Below, in pieces: positions 48,001 through 60,112 of a stretch of 64,000 bases of DNA; the first letter of the stretch is position 1, and each line of letters begins with the position of its first letter. The notes under the pieces were generated by a model. The model did not search any database. It saw nothing but the letters and a program-made list of their open reading frames with translations, and had not been told where the DNA came from. A program made the position numbers and the translations under genes. The stretch is from NCBI RefSeq assembly GCF_001949145.1, contig NW_019091463.1, positions 1-64,000 of the forward strand. The letters are read 5' to 3'. Origin of the DNA: Acanthaster planci. Its lineage: Eukaryota > Echinodermata > Asteroidea > Valvatida > Acanthasteridae.

Positions 48001-51000
48001 CTAAGTCAGAAAGTTGATGCGATCATAGAGGTGATTATCTCTACTTTCCCTGTTTTACAGGTGAGGTCCACTGTTACTGTAACTCGCCAAGATGTTCATC
48101 GAGTAACTACATGTGCAAATCACAAATCGGGTGTTATTCCTTCCTGGTCGACCACAAAGGGAACACTAACGACCCGTACCTCCATGGTTGTATCGAATCC
48201 ATCACATTGGAGAAATGTGAGGAGATATCTCGCTTGAACAATGGAACAACAGATGTGCCGTCTGAGACGTCCTCGCAATACCAAGAACTGTCCTGTTGCT
48301 TTGAAAGTATGTGCAACTTTAAAGACGAAGCAGAGGTTAAAAATAGTGCTGATACATTGGGTAAGTTTGATATTTCATAGCATTAAATAACATACTAAAT
48401 TATACTCCTGAAGTGGATGCCGAAACGATTTGTTAATGAAATGAGGATTGTTGTCATCCTGTATATAGGGTGATGCAATGAGAAATGCTACCCAAATCTA
48501 CTTGACATGTATTTTTCACTGTAGTTGATAGTAAACGTATCGAAACACGATAAGAAAGTGATGGAAGGGTAACACAAAAATGAGGCCCTTTTCATCGTTA
48601 TCATTTGTTTTTAAACAACGGAGGAGTCTATTATATGAGGGACAAAAGTTGTTCCCTAGATTCCATTGGAGGTGGTTTTTATTGCGTAAAAGATCAAACT
48701 TAAAATCCTTTCGATTAGCGTGTTCATGTCAGGCTTAATCCGTCAGCATACCACTGTCGTCTGGTTGGTTGATGTGAATGATTTACCGACAGCGCGTGTT
48801 AACCTAGAACAATCGACGCCGCCGTGAAATATGGGGAACAGCGCTCGCAAACATGCCACGTTGCCGGGACTGCCTGGTAGTACCGACTGCCAGTCGGTGT
48901 GTGTCGGTCAATCAGCTAACGACTGTTGCATGGTTGACGAAAGAAATTATCACTTGTTGATATTTACATAGCGCCCTCAATCGATTGAAGTGCGACAATA
49001 CAAGGCAAGAAAAGAACAGTTAGATTTTTATTTTTTAAATGTTTTTAAAATGAAACGAAACGAAACGTCAGCAGAACGTTGAGGGATTACGCTATTCTTT
49101 AACAGAGAACAACGAATCAGTCATATTCAGCTGATCTATCTTACGTTTTGCATGTTATTGCCCAATTTATACATATATATATTTACGGATAAACCCAAGA
49201 GAAAAACTTTGAACCCAAATACAACCCAAGACACACAATTACAGGAACAATCGGTTGACAATAAACTACTTATGAAACTAGAAAAGAAATTAATACAATC
49301 TTAATGAGGAAGTCTTAAAGTTATGGATGAAGGAGATAATGATTTTGGAAAGTTTATAACACACTAATTACTACACGATTCTTACAACATTAAGATAAGC
49401 ACAAAGTAGACCTACATTTGATGAATCTTCCCAATTTATTTCCTGAGTATTTTCTCGCGTTTCATTAATTTGTTGCTGAAAGTACGTCGATCGTTGAATC
49501 ATTTTAGTAACATTTTCCACTAAACTGTCCGAAAGTAGGAAGCTATAATTACACTGTAAACTCTGGCTAGACAAAGAGACGTCTGGTTTTTATTTTTAAG
49601 CAAATGGGAAGTGGAAGTTGATTTTGGACTGTAATATTAATATCAAATTGAGCGTTACGATGGCGCCATTTCTGTTGATAATTCATTAATCCCCGTGGCG
49701 CCATTTGGCAAAGCCACAGAATCCGAGATACTCTGGTGTAGATTTTCTTGCAACATACCACTTATATTAAAGATTTTCTTCTCATTAATCATAGACCGTG
49801 AAATTTCCATTGTCTCTGTCTTATTATGGGCAAAGCTGGTATATGTTGGTTTGTTATAGCAAAGATGGCGGGTTAAGTGGTTGTTGATGCGGATGCAATA
49901 TTACAGAAATTGCGTTGCATCTCGAAATAAATAAATCCCCGGGTTTTTTCTTTATGACTGAGTCTAAGTTTAGACAGTAAGTAGTGGGGGAATGAAAGGG
50001 AATTCTTGAGGAAGTTGGTGACTTCTCTATGTTTTTAGTCTTGTTTTGTTTGTTTTTTAAATACGAATTTCGAAACGTGGTTTACATTTTCCATTTCCAA
50101 TTCATTCGCTCTAGTAAACCCCAGCGTATTTTGGGTTGGCTGTGCGGAATCAGTTACCGCAAAGTCTTATCCAATGTGACAGCGAGTAAAATCCCAGTTG
50201 AGCTCATGAAAGCGTCGAATAGATACGACTTGAGCCTTTGAACAAGTCGGCTTCTCCTCTAGAGCTGTGTGGAATTCCAGATGGGTTTTGATGTCTTGCT
50301 ACTTCACATCTTTTCAAGTCATCTGCGGTTGGCGTAATAGAGTTTTGATAACCCAGCGGTAGACTCAAGTGACCCGGGTTGACACCAGTTATTCGATCAC
50401 CTAAGATGACTTTCGAGTCTGTGAATTATCAGGTCTTGGTTGAATAAAAGTGGATGATTTTGTTAAGCGCGAATATGGACATGAATAGTTGCCTGTAGCC
50501 GTCACTGATCCTTGAATTGGGGTTTGTACTTTGGTTGGACCGGAAGAGCAATTCAGGCGAGTTCTTGAACTTGTGTCCAATCAGAATTTTGGATACCCTG
50601 TCTTTAACTACGCTTTATAATTGTCCTCTCTTGGTAGATGTTTATATCACGTCATTCAGTAAAATGTTCCAGCAGTTGCATGTTGTTTTCATACATTCTT
50701 GCCATCCGTACCATTTGGTTTAGTAATCATTGTCATATGAACAGCGGGCCATAGATAGTCGGCAAACGGCTTACTCTCTCGACGGCCTTACCGCTCTCAG
50801 TTGACATATTAGGGACCTTAGGGTCATCCATGTTGCTCTGGAGTTTACCAAGATGCAGAAGAACGCTTGCTCGACTGGTTTTTTTAGTCGTTTGTCTCGT
50901 CCCTGTTGCACTTTCCCCTTTGCTTTGCCAGTCTTTTTGAGTACATGATCCATGTGCGGGTGTTCAGCGCGTGTGTTTGTTTCTTTTTTTTTCCACAAGG

Positions 51001-54000
51001 GCGCCACTTGTTTTATTGGTCCAGATGTGTCTGTCATTACGCATTATTTTACCGGCTGTGTCCTTGCAGGTTTCCGTCTACACCATTTGTTGCTTGGATC
51101 ATGAACATTATTTTTAGCTTTAGGCAACAACACTGTTCCCTCTGCAAACTTGTGGAGAAAAGAATGACTTAAGCAAAATTCCGTCGCAATACTTCGACGT
51201 TATGGTAAACGTCTTCCTAAAACGGGGCCCTCTTCCTTTGGGGGCCTCCGCGTCATTTGAAAGACAAATAATTGAAGAGAAAAAAACTGACTTTGAAATT
51301 AACTACAGTTTGAACTTAGATTAAGGTTTTCAAGATGTTCAAAACATTCAGAGAAGTACCAATGAAATGAAAAGAAGCAACAGTATAGCTCCCTTGGAAA
51401 TATGATAAACTTTCTAATGTGCCACCACTTCACAAGCCTAGCTATTTTCCTCCGCCCTTTCAAATTCTAAATTTGGAAAAGACGACCTCAGATGGCCGCC
51501 AAAGGCGTTCAATTGGTAGGGCAGTTCCTGCTTCCAAAAGTAAGGGACCCTTATCAACGTTAGAGTTTCTAGGAATGCTTCTGGTATCACTGTTCTGTTG
51601 TTAGATATGTTTACAATAATCAACGTCGCTAGATGATTAACTTTCACAAATGGCACTGCGAACTTACTTCGCCATATTTTGAATGTTTTCCTAATAAGGT
51701 TCCAGCAAGTCTTGTCTCAAACAAGTTATTGAATATTTTGACCAATTTTTTTTTTCAAATATTACCACATTCATTGGTGGTGCATATTTCATTTTTGTTC
51801 TGTCAACGAGGAAAATGCAAATATGTCCTGATGTTGCAGAAACTCCGAATAATTCCTCTTTGGGTTATTTGCTCACTTCCGGTCGAGTCTCAAGGGCACT
51901 GGGGGACTGGGAAAGAGTCTATAATGTGTGGAGCAAAGTCACATCAGAATGATGTTGTTTTGTTAGTCTGAATATTTCATTGTAAACTCAAATACGCCAC
52001 GGACATACCACGGAGATGAAAATACTACCTCATTTCGATAGACATTGCGTGCTCGATTATCGTTGGACTCAGTCACCACCCATAATGTGTAAAGAGTTTC
52101 TTTCAATAGCTTGTTTGTCCCGGTAGACTGAATCCGTCTTGTGTCTCCTTGCCTAGCGGTCTTGTCTTTCATCATGTCCGGTCCCCGGGGGATAAACGGA
52201 CCGATCAACACCTGCTGACCGCCAAGTAAACTCCGTAGTCGCTGGTGTTTTTGATGAATTATTCAACGTCTTGATTCATTTTAATGGCCTTTAATGTCAT
52301 TTGAAATAAAAACCTAAACTCTGACCAGGTATGTGACAGCTAAAGTGGGTACTAATTCTACAGGCTGGTCAACCTCCATCGTTAATACACTCCTGTAATA
52401 TGACGAATGCAGTACGAAACGAAAAGTTCATCTTTGAATTTCCTTTGTTTCTGAATTACCATAACAATCAAAATGCAAATTTTACCGTGCAATTCCAGTA
52501 GTTGTTTATGAATTAAAAATCAAAATTATAGAACGGGAATGGTATTAAGAGAAAGCCGTTGGACGTGTCTCGTTAATTTCATAGTCTGTAATTAAGTCCA
52601 TAAATTGACATGCACTGGAGGCGTGTGTACTTTTGGGTTCAGGCCAAATGGCCTCATCAATTTCATTCTGTCTGTATGAAGGACCATGCTTTTTTCAACA
52701 ATTATTACCATACATGTGGACTGGGTACAAGACTTTGATCGTCGGTTGGGGAGGTAGCGTGTGTATACGCGGTGCCAGTAAGGCGATTCTATGAACCCAT
52801 GCGCCGCGGATAAAAAGTGCTATCACTCGACCGTATCGCTGTCAAATAAATATTTATTCAAGCAGTTGATATGAAGAGCTTTGATAAGCTCGGGGCTTTC
52901 CTGTTTGATCTTTATTTTGTTCAGTACACAGGGTTCGGAGGTTTTATATCAGTATGTACAAGCACACTAACCTTAGAAAGATTGGCACTCCTTTTGTACA
53001 CAACGCTTAAAAACAATTAGCAACCCTACTAGTCATCAATTTGTATTTAGGTACGTTTAAATTTGAGTACAGTTTCACTTGCTCATCAATGTATATGTCA
53101 TATTGGCATTATCATTTTAGCAGACTGTTCAACTCGTCCGACTGGTCCCATTCAGTTTGACATAATTTCATAAACAATCACCAAACCCTTTATTTTCTTT
53201 GTCGGTTTATTGTGTTGGTCTCTGTGTATATCCTGTCTGGATGCCACTCAGTCTGACAGTCTGTACTGTTTACTCTCTGTAAGTCGTTCTAATTTCCTTT
53301 GTTTATGCTGCTGTTGGAAGAAGTGGTTATAAAGATTTTTGTTCTTCGGTCACCGTGACACAGGCCAAGAGAAGTACATCTGCCCTTGCAAGTCATCTCC
53401 TGCTTGCAGTCACAGTCAGATATGTGTGGCTCACACAATATAACCTCAGGCTGATGTCCTGTTAAAGGAGCATAGAAGGTTTGGATGTGATGGAAGGATA
53501 CCCATTTTTATGATCTTTGTGAGAATATAATTGTCACTGGAGACTGCTGCGGATGATGATGTAAAGGGTCCGCTTGGCAAGCAACCCAAATATGCCAAAG
53601 CCATTAATTTCATCCCTCAGCAACTGGTCGTTGGGTTGTCTCCTAGTGCTCAGGTTCATATCGAACCAAAGATAGAAGCAGCAAAATTGAATCAATTAAT
53701 CAAAGGCGACTTGCGCTCGGTAATTGCCTGGGCCCAGAAAAATCAAGAGAATGACTTATCATAAACCATCTTCTTCAATCTTCTAGATTGATTTTTTTGT
53801 TGGTTTCTGTTGGGGGGGGGTCAGGAGAGAGACGAGTTTACAATAACTCATTCGAAGATGCAGTTGGCAGAGCTGGGCACATAGGCCGGGAATTCCTAGC
53901 GGCGACGACGCCAGCGTGTCCCGATGAACCTCCCCCCGGTTAGACGGAGGGGCTGGCCCGGCCTAGCGGAGATAGCAATCTCCGCTGCAGGCAACTCGAA

Positions 54001-57000
54001 AGCCAGGACTTATGTTTTATATCTTGGCAGGGTGAGGACCATTATGTGTGATTTATTGCCCAGCTTGAGTCAGAGGTTCTAGCGTGGTTGAACTCGCCCC
54101 TGCCCTGGGTAGAGAAACATGTGTTGTTGGGATATTATTATAACAATCTCACTATCATAACTGCGCTAATCGCCCGCCAAATGATCCAGTGTTGCGCGCC
54201 ACTTTCCAAAAAAATATGCGATCAGCTTTGCAATAAAGTTTGGAATACAATTTATGCCCAAGTGAAATTAAAAGTGAAGACGGTTTTATCTATGGGTACG
54301 GGAGTTCATTCATTAAAAAGTGAAACATGACCGAACGTTACTGGTTTGCATGAAATATACAGCGCACACCACTCCACGAGCTGAACAGGTTCGGGAGGAG
54401 CCACCCTTTGCCTTTATCGTTAGCACCCTGTCAAGACCACTATTCGCAATGCGGTAACACTCAAAGTGGTCTTTAAATAAGCCACACTTCATGCATTGTT
54501 GTTTCGACCTAGGAGACTTCCATTTTATTTCCCGGTAATGTGCTCTTGATTTTAAACGTGATCTAGTAAGGCAAGGCAGTAATCGCAAGCCGTATATCTT
54601 ATCTTGCGTCAAGACTGAATGCGAGCTTGGGCTGCCTGTGGTGCATAGACCACGCTGTATACACAAGTCCTGAATATCCATAAAAGTGACAGACTCAACC
54701 GCGTTGTTTGTATTACTGAAAACAGAAAGTCGGCGTGGTATTCTTGGTTCTTAACAAGCTTATACTTTGACGGGGTAGGCCATAAATTATTGCCTGAAAA
54801 CTAATATTTGTGTTCAAAATGTTGGAGGTGGAGCTGTGTGCAGCATAGGTACTTCAAACCTACTAGAGGAGTTGAGGCTGATTTCAAGGATTAATGTTAT
54901 TATCAACAAAGGCGGTCGTGTTGTGACAAGACACACAGCTCAACAACTCAACAAGATCGTGTTTAAGATGGCACAATAATCAAGACCATATTAAATTTGA
55001 TTTTTTTCCTTAATTTTAACTCGGATGTTTAATCTGTAAAATCAGTTTATACACTTTCAGGTGCGTGTTTACAATTTCATGTTCTATTCTTTATTTGGAG
55101 AATCTGATAAAGCTTTCAAATTACATAATTACTGAAAAATTATCCTGTTGTTTATACTGACATCTTGAGAACGCGTGGTTTTTTTTGCATTACGGTTTTC
55201 AAATACGCGGTTTTTCTTTTTTCACTGCTTTCGACATTTGAGGCCATTTAACAAATATTGATGACCTAGCTCGTGCCCCAATAATGTTAGAACGACTGAA
55301 GCTAGTCTACTCTACATCCTTCAAATCTCGGCTAATTTTGTGTATTTATCACGAGGGAACTGGGGAGATTAATGTATAGTTCACTGCACTATTCCCCCGA
55401 GATGAGCCAAGATGTCAGATTGATCAAGCACCGTAGCCAACAGACCAGCCGACACTTTCTGTCAATGTCAATGATACTGGATGTGTACATGTGCTTGAGA
55501 CAATTTGTGCCTCTGGGCCAGTCAGCGAAAGGGGAATTAAGTGGAAGAGATGTATATTCCCGAGATGAGCGTATCACGGATCAAGTGTCCACACACTCCC
55601 GGGCGTTTCAGCCCAGTGCTTGGACAGTGTAGCCAACCAGCAGATGAGTCAACCAACCAGACGATCGCATGGGCTGCAAGAAATATATTTGTGTGCTGAC
55701 CATGTACGTGAAAGATGAAGATTCAAGTTTATGAGATATAAGTTAGAGGTTGCAGCACCTCAGTTATAGAAGCTGTTAAGCACACGCACACCCACCCACC
55801 CACACAAATTAATTTGAAGTTGTGAATGTTGAAAGAATCCAAAATTCCAAATGGTTAGATTGATGGGCATGGTCTGGGTGCAACTGGATGATGGCTGAAG
55901 TAAGTGCGTGAACTCTCAAAAGCATGAGGTTGGAGTTCCTCTAAGAACTTTTGGACTATGGTGATGATTACTGATGACAGACCATTCATCATTTTACCAC
56001 CACAGCTCCTGGCTTGGTTTTCTCTGAATTCGTCTCCCCAAAGATAGAGACAGGAAAAAGCGAATTCGTCCAAAAGAGTTCCTACCGTTGAAAGGCTGCT
56101 TCAGTTTTGCCTAGTCAAAGAACTGACTGAGAATCTATGTGCATTAGAAGAACTTTCCTGACTGTAGTCTTTTCTGAACAACGTTGGTCTGTTTTTTTTC
56201 GGTTGGGTTTCTCTTCCTGCACAATAACAAAACCACGCCGAATTGTTAAGATACCTCACCGAAGGCCAACAACTGGTCCTGAACAGAGATTTATTGTAAC
56301 CTTGGTCGAATTTTGACAGCGGTAAATTCGATTGCGCTTTCGAATTCGCATGACCGTAGAGTAGGTTGATGTGAATAATAACTTCCCTTATGCTACAGAG
56401 AGCTAGGCCAAAGTTGAAGCAAGCCGCTGTAACAAACTCAATCCCTTGTCGCTAGTAAAGAAAGGAAGAAACACTGAAATTGTGTCAATATATTTTTTCA
56501 TTGGCCTAGATTCTGTACTAATAGTAGTGCTGGCGAAATGTGTAAGGTCTGTGTCACGTATTTAGTGCTAGTGCTGATGTTCATGTGCAGCTCACGTGTA
56601 TAACTTCAGTTTTCTACTCAGTTTAAGCATTGGTTTGTCGTCATGTTACAGGCTCTCCCCATTTGAGAGAAAATGGGAAAAACAATACAAGATTTCGAAT
56701 ATGGAAATGATTTCAGCAGAAAATGCATAAGGTTATACTGAAAGTTTGTCATGCTGAAAAAATATTGTCTGATGTTAGTTAATACAAGGAAGAGCTGGTT
56801 TACGTAAGAACATTAAACACATCATGACGTCATAGATGTGGGAACCAAATTTACGTTTTCAGTTTCCCTTGTATAGTCGTCAGGGAAGTGTCGCCTAGTC
56901 AATGTAAGACATTAGAAGGACCATGGAGGAATGGAAGGACACAGAAAATTAAAGGCAGTTCGTCGACCAGACAAGGACTTGTGAAATTAATGAATAACGG

Positions 57001-60000
57001 CTACCCTGAGTGGCAGTTGTGTGCTGTATCAACATTTGTCGATTGTAATTTCTGTCTGGAAGATTGGTTTTGCTAGAATGACTCAGCGTGTTGTTCTTGG
57101 TGAACTGAAATAAACTTCTGTTAGTGGAGGTGATACCAAAGTGATATGGCAAAAGCTGTGGTTGGTAATTCTTGTTCATTATGGTATGATAGATGGATAT
57201 TGTGTAGTTTTTACAAAGGGTTTTATACTTTGCACGCCCAATGATATAGCCAAACACAGTGTCTTTTTGGCGCGTAGAAACTGCAGCTGTGGTCCTGCAT
57301 GTAGAATTAATCACGTTTATGTGACCTTCAAGTTTGACCTTTATGGGGTCAAGTATTCCCTTTTGCCGTCTAGTCCTCATTGCGATTTCACAAGGGTCAA
57401 TCTTCTTTCTGCCAAAGAAATAGAGAAGATAAGATGTAAATAACCACGATGCTGATGGGCCTAGCGTTGCGTTATACACATGCGCATGTAATTTAATTTG
57501 CAAAATCTTGGTTTTGCTCGCTACCGTGAGCCGTGTGTCAATGACCCCAGATCACCCTTATTATAATTGTTTTTAAATCCAGAAGTAGGGGAGCCAGTCT
57601 GTTCGAAGAATTAATTTACTCCCTCTGCTGCTGTGTTGGTCTGGAGAGTAAGCTGCATATTTTGTTCCACAAAGCCTCCTCATGGTTTCCATTATAGCCA
57701 AACTTTGAAACTGTGGTTCGGTCAGTCTGCCATGGGCTATAGTTTATTTTTATTTCTCAAGCTAGATTTGGCTGTAACTCTCTAGTTCTCGGGTCCTTCG
57801 TGCACTGACTCCAGGCTGAGTCAGACAGGTGTTCTTTAATTACGACTACAAAACTGTGGGCATATGGCGTCGAACAAAAGACGGAGGCGATGGGCAAGTT
57901 TGTGTCTTCACTTCTCAATCACGAGTTGAACCCTAATTTACGACGCCCATCCTGGTGAAGAAACATCTGAAAAATCACAGTAAAACCTACCAAATTCATT
58001 AGAATATCCGTAATGCATAGGTTCGTTCAAAAGTTGGAGGTGCTGTTTGGAAAAGGTTGCAGGGAAAAGTAATTCAAAGATACAGCTCATGTTTTTTAAG
58101 TCTGTTTTAGTGAGGTTTTACTTCAAAGGTAGTGAGCACTTTCGCCCTTCAGGATGGAATTTGCTCAAGTTAGCATCATGTTTAAACAAAAGTGATACTT
58201 TGTGGAAGGTGTTTCTTGAATAGGAGTCCAAGACGATCGCTGCCAGTAAGGAATATTCGTGTTCTCAAAGGTTAGTTTGTCAGACATAAACTCAACGAGT
58301 ATAGAATCGTCATGAGAACGAAACGTTTTGTGTGTGTACGTGTGTGTGTGGCACAGTTACTTTATCGATCAACCGATTCAACATGAGTAGCCGTGTCTAC
58401 ACTCTGCCTGGTAGCAAAAACACCGTGTCGCAGGGAGTCACTCAGGCGCACTGGAAATATCGTTTCTTGGGTAATCATCCGTATGTTGTAGGCAAGGTCT
58501 TTCGCGTCGGTAAACCGGTATAAAATACAGTGTTTCTGCCTAGTTATTATCCCAGGCGAACGTTGAACTTCTTCTTTGTTGCTGCAAAAAGTGCTGGTTA
58601 ATATCGGTTGGCTGTCCACACATTGTCGCGAATTGTGGAGAGTTAAAATGCTTGTTGATGAGTGTTATGATAGTAATTGTTACAAATTGCAAAGATGCGA
58701 GTATGCTGCTACTAAGTTTCCATCAGTATTATTAACATGGGAAAATACGTTGAAGACAAGAAATAGGGAGGAAACCCTTTTTACCAAGCAGAAGTTTTGA
58801 AAATAATGTGCCCCTAAAATGTATTTTCCTTTGCACTCTTGTAAAATGAGCTACAATAAGCCAGTTCTTGTAACGATTTCATGCAGATGTGATGACATGT
58901 TCATGCTTAGTATTCGCTGAAGTCCAAACGAATTCACATTGACAACAAAACTCCCTTTATACAACTAGAATGTAACCATTAGACCTTGTCTGAGCCAGAT
59001 GCATTTCGATACTAATATGATCTGTGTTTGGGTTCATGTATACCACCTGCCACAAACCTACTTTCTAGCCATCCATCTAGTTTGATCTTTTAGCCTCGTT
59101 GCTATTAAGAACCAGCAAAGAGAATAAAATGCCTGATGTTATTTGGAAAGGCGGAATATAGTGTAATGCAGCTTGCGCGTTGATGGTTGAGGCACACTAG
59201 ACACAAAACACAGTGAGAATCTTGCTGCCAACCTCTAAATTTTGATGTCAGCCACACAAGGCTGCTTTCAAGAATTGAAGAAGGCAACTGGCAAACAAAC
59301 AGTTCGAAAGTCATTCGTATACAGTTCTACATTTGCAACTAGAAACACCAGCATTTGCCTCTGGACTTTATGTCTGGACTTGAATTTTTTTTAGAGATAA
59401 ACATAATCACCGTGGTGGATGACAAATACAGTAAAAAGATAATCGATGACTCGCGGTGTCGTGTTGCTAGTAGCGAGGTTTCGGCTGCTGGTGCTAGCCT
59501 TCATAACTGTTGCCTGATGAAGGCTAGCAGCACCTAGCAGCACCAGCAGCCGAAACGTCGCTACCAGCAACACGACACCGCGAGTCATCGATTATCTTTT
59601 TACTGTATTTGAATTTTTTTTATCTTAATCATTTTTGGTATCTTACTTTTGTTACAGATAATCAATATATGAATGAGCCTTATGAGGCAGTTAGTGAGCA
59701 GGCCATTTGGTTTAGAGCCGCCGTAATCGCTGTACCAATCGCAGGAGCTTGTATTCTGATTGGACTTATCATGGTTGCTGCAAGGATGCTTCGCAGTGAG
59801 GATAAACAATTCACCAAGCTGAGCGTTAACGTCCGACAGAGGGCGGCATTACGGACTCACAGCGCTCGTAATTCAACCATCCACAGAACGCCACAATTTC
59901 TCGAAAACTCTCGTGTGAAGAACATTAACATCACGGGAAACAAGTTGGTGGATCCATTCGTTGGTCGACCGAATAAGATCAACAATATGAACAACATGTC

Positions 60001-60112
60001 CAAGGTTACCAATGAACTGTTGCATCAACAGCGATGTGTAAATGAGTGTCCACGACTGATATCAACACAGCACTACGAGAAAATGTACAGGGAAAACTTC
60101 GACGTTGTATAG
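32997..60112 (+). CDS. bambi: BMP and activin membrane-bound inhibitor homologue (3 exons, 282 aa)
   Basis: Coding exons are 32997-33090, 48061-48360 and 59658-60112 (849 nt with stop), all joined in phase 1. Residues 1-31 form the signal peptide. Residues 32-117 form the ectodomain, with CYC at 36-38, the segment NYMCKSQIGCY that matches vertebrate BAMBI, and SCCFESMCN at 109-117. Residues 149-161 (WFRAAVIAVPIAG) are the family's near-invariant juxtamembrane and membrane signature, followed by ARMLRSEDK. The 109-residue cytoplasmic tail has no kinase. Length is close to vertebrate BAMBI (about 260 aa), and the three-exon layout (signal, ectodomain, membrane plus tail) is the same. Known BAMBI binds TGF-beta/BMP receptors and blocks signalling at the plasma membrane. 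Introns are 15 kb and 11.3 kb. Confidence 0.95.
33091..48060 (+). other. Intron 1 of bambi B (15 kb)
   Basis: No nested gene is recognised. Notable content is a TAGGCCTA palindrome near 40050, a 20-bp near-perfect palindrome at 47441-47460, a CpG-rich patch followed by a TATA-like string at 45655-45795, and a GGCGCC plus CAGACA pair at 47054-47069. Large first introns of developmental regulators often carry enhancers; that is inference here. Confidence 0.6.
48061..48360 (+). CDS. bambi: bambi B exon 2: complete ectodomain
   Basis: A single 300-nt exon encodes residues 32-132, with ten cysteines, the sequon N92-G-T, and the CC...CN closing box. The acceptor is TGTTTTACAG and the donor GTAAGT. 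The equivalent region in gene A is split into two exons. Confidence 0.93.
53531..53764 (+). pseudogene. Orphan protein-like open frame, possible processed fragment
   Basis: The frame opens after a TAA and runs 77 codons to TAA with no in-frame ATG at its start. Its residue composition (for example KQPKYAKAINFIPQQLVVGL and SAQVHIEPKIEAAKLNQLI) looks like real protein, unlike the other intronic frames. I do not recognise the family. It could be a retrocopy fragment, an exon of a nested transcript, or chance. It has no Cys and no membrane segment. Confidence 0.3.
53884..54014 (+). ncRNA. GC-rich multi-helix segment, ribozyme-like fold candidate
   Basis: GGCCGGG (53884-53890) pairs perfectly with CCCGGCC (53957-53963). 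CCAGC (53911-53915) pairs with GCTGG (53952-53956), which abuts CCCGGCC without a gap. CCTCC (53929-53933) pairs with GGAGG (53946-53950). AGCGGAGA (53965-53972) pairs with TCTCCGCT (53979-53986). After a CGAAA motif, GCCAGGA could pair with TCCTAGC (53894-53900) with one mismatch. This order of helices resembles the nested pseudoknot of HDV/CPEB3-like ribozymes. A one-base joiner after CCCGGCC, an extra 10 nt before CCAGC and a long joiner after the last hairpin do not fit the usual consensus. Confidence 0.3.
59429..59605. mobile_element. Foldback (MITE-like) element flanked by TA
   Basis: The ends CAGTAAAAAG and CTTTTTACTG are inverted and flanked by TA on both sides (59427-59428, 59606-59607), as expected for Tc1/mariner-type target duplication. 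The arms of about 70 bp are nearly perfect complements, with a few mismatches and a 3-base indel, and an inner CCTTCAT/ATGAAGG palindrome forms the tip. No transposase is encoded. The element ends 52 bp before bambi B exon 3. Confidence 0.75.
59658..60112 (+). CDS. bambi: bambi B exon 3: membrane segment and cytoplasmic tail
   Basis: This exon encodes residues 132-282, with the WFRAAVIAVPIAG signature, the rest of the membrane helix (ACILIGLIMVAA), ARMLRSEDK, and a basic, Asn-rich tail ending NFDVV before TAG. The acceptor is TTTGTTACAG at 59657. Confidence 0.95.

Larger units (their letters stand above)
48361..59657 (+). other. Intron 2 of bambi B (11.3 kb)
   Basis: The intron contains an orphan open frame at 53531-53764, a GC-rich structured segment at 53884-54014, CA-rich tracts at 55782-55806 and 58326-58350, paired TGACCT words at 57322-57340, and a long foldback element ending 46 bp before exon 3. 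The rest shows nothing recognisable. Confidence 0.6.

Noticed and set aside
50341-50400. tRNA-like words (CCCAGCGGTAGA, GGGTTGACACC)
   Set aside because: No acceptor stem or cloverleaf can be formed; too degenerate to call.
56949-57503. 184-codon open frame on the minus strand in bambi intron 2
   Set aside because: Composition looks random, no family is recognised, and such lengths are expected by chance in 64 kb.
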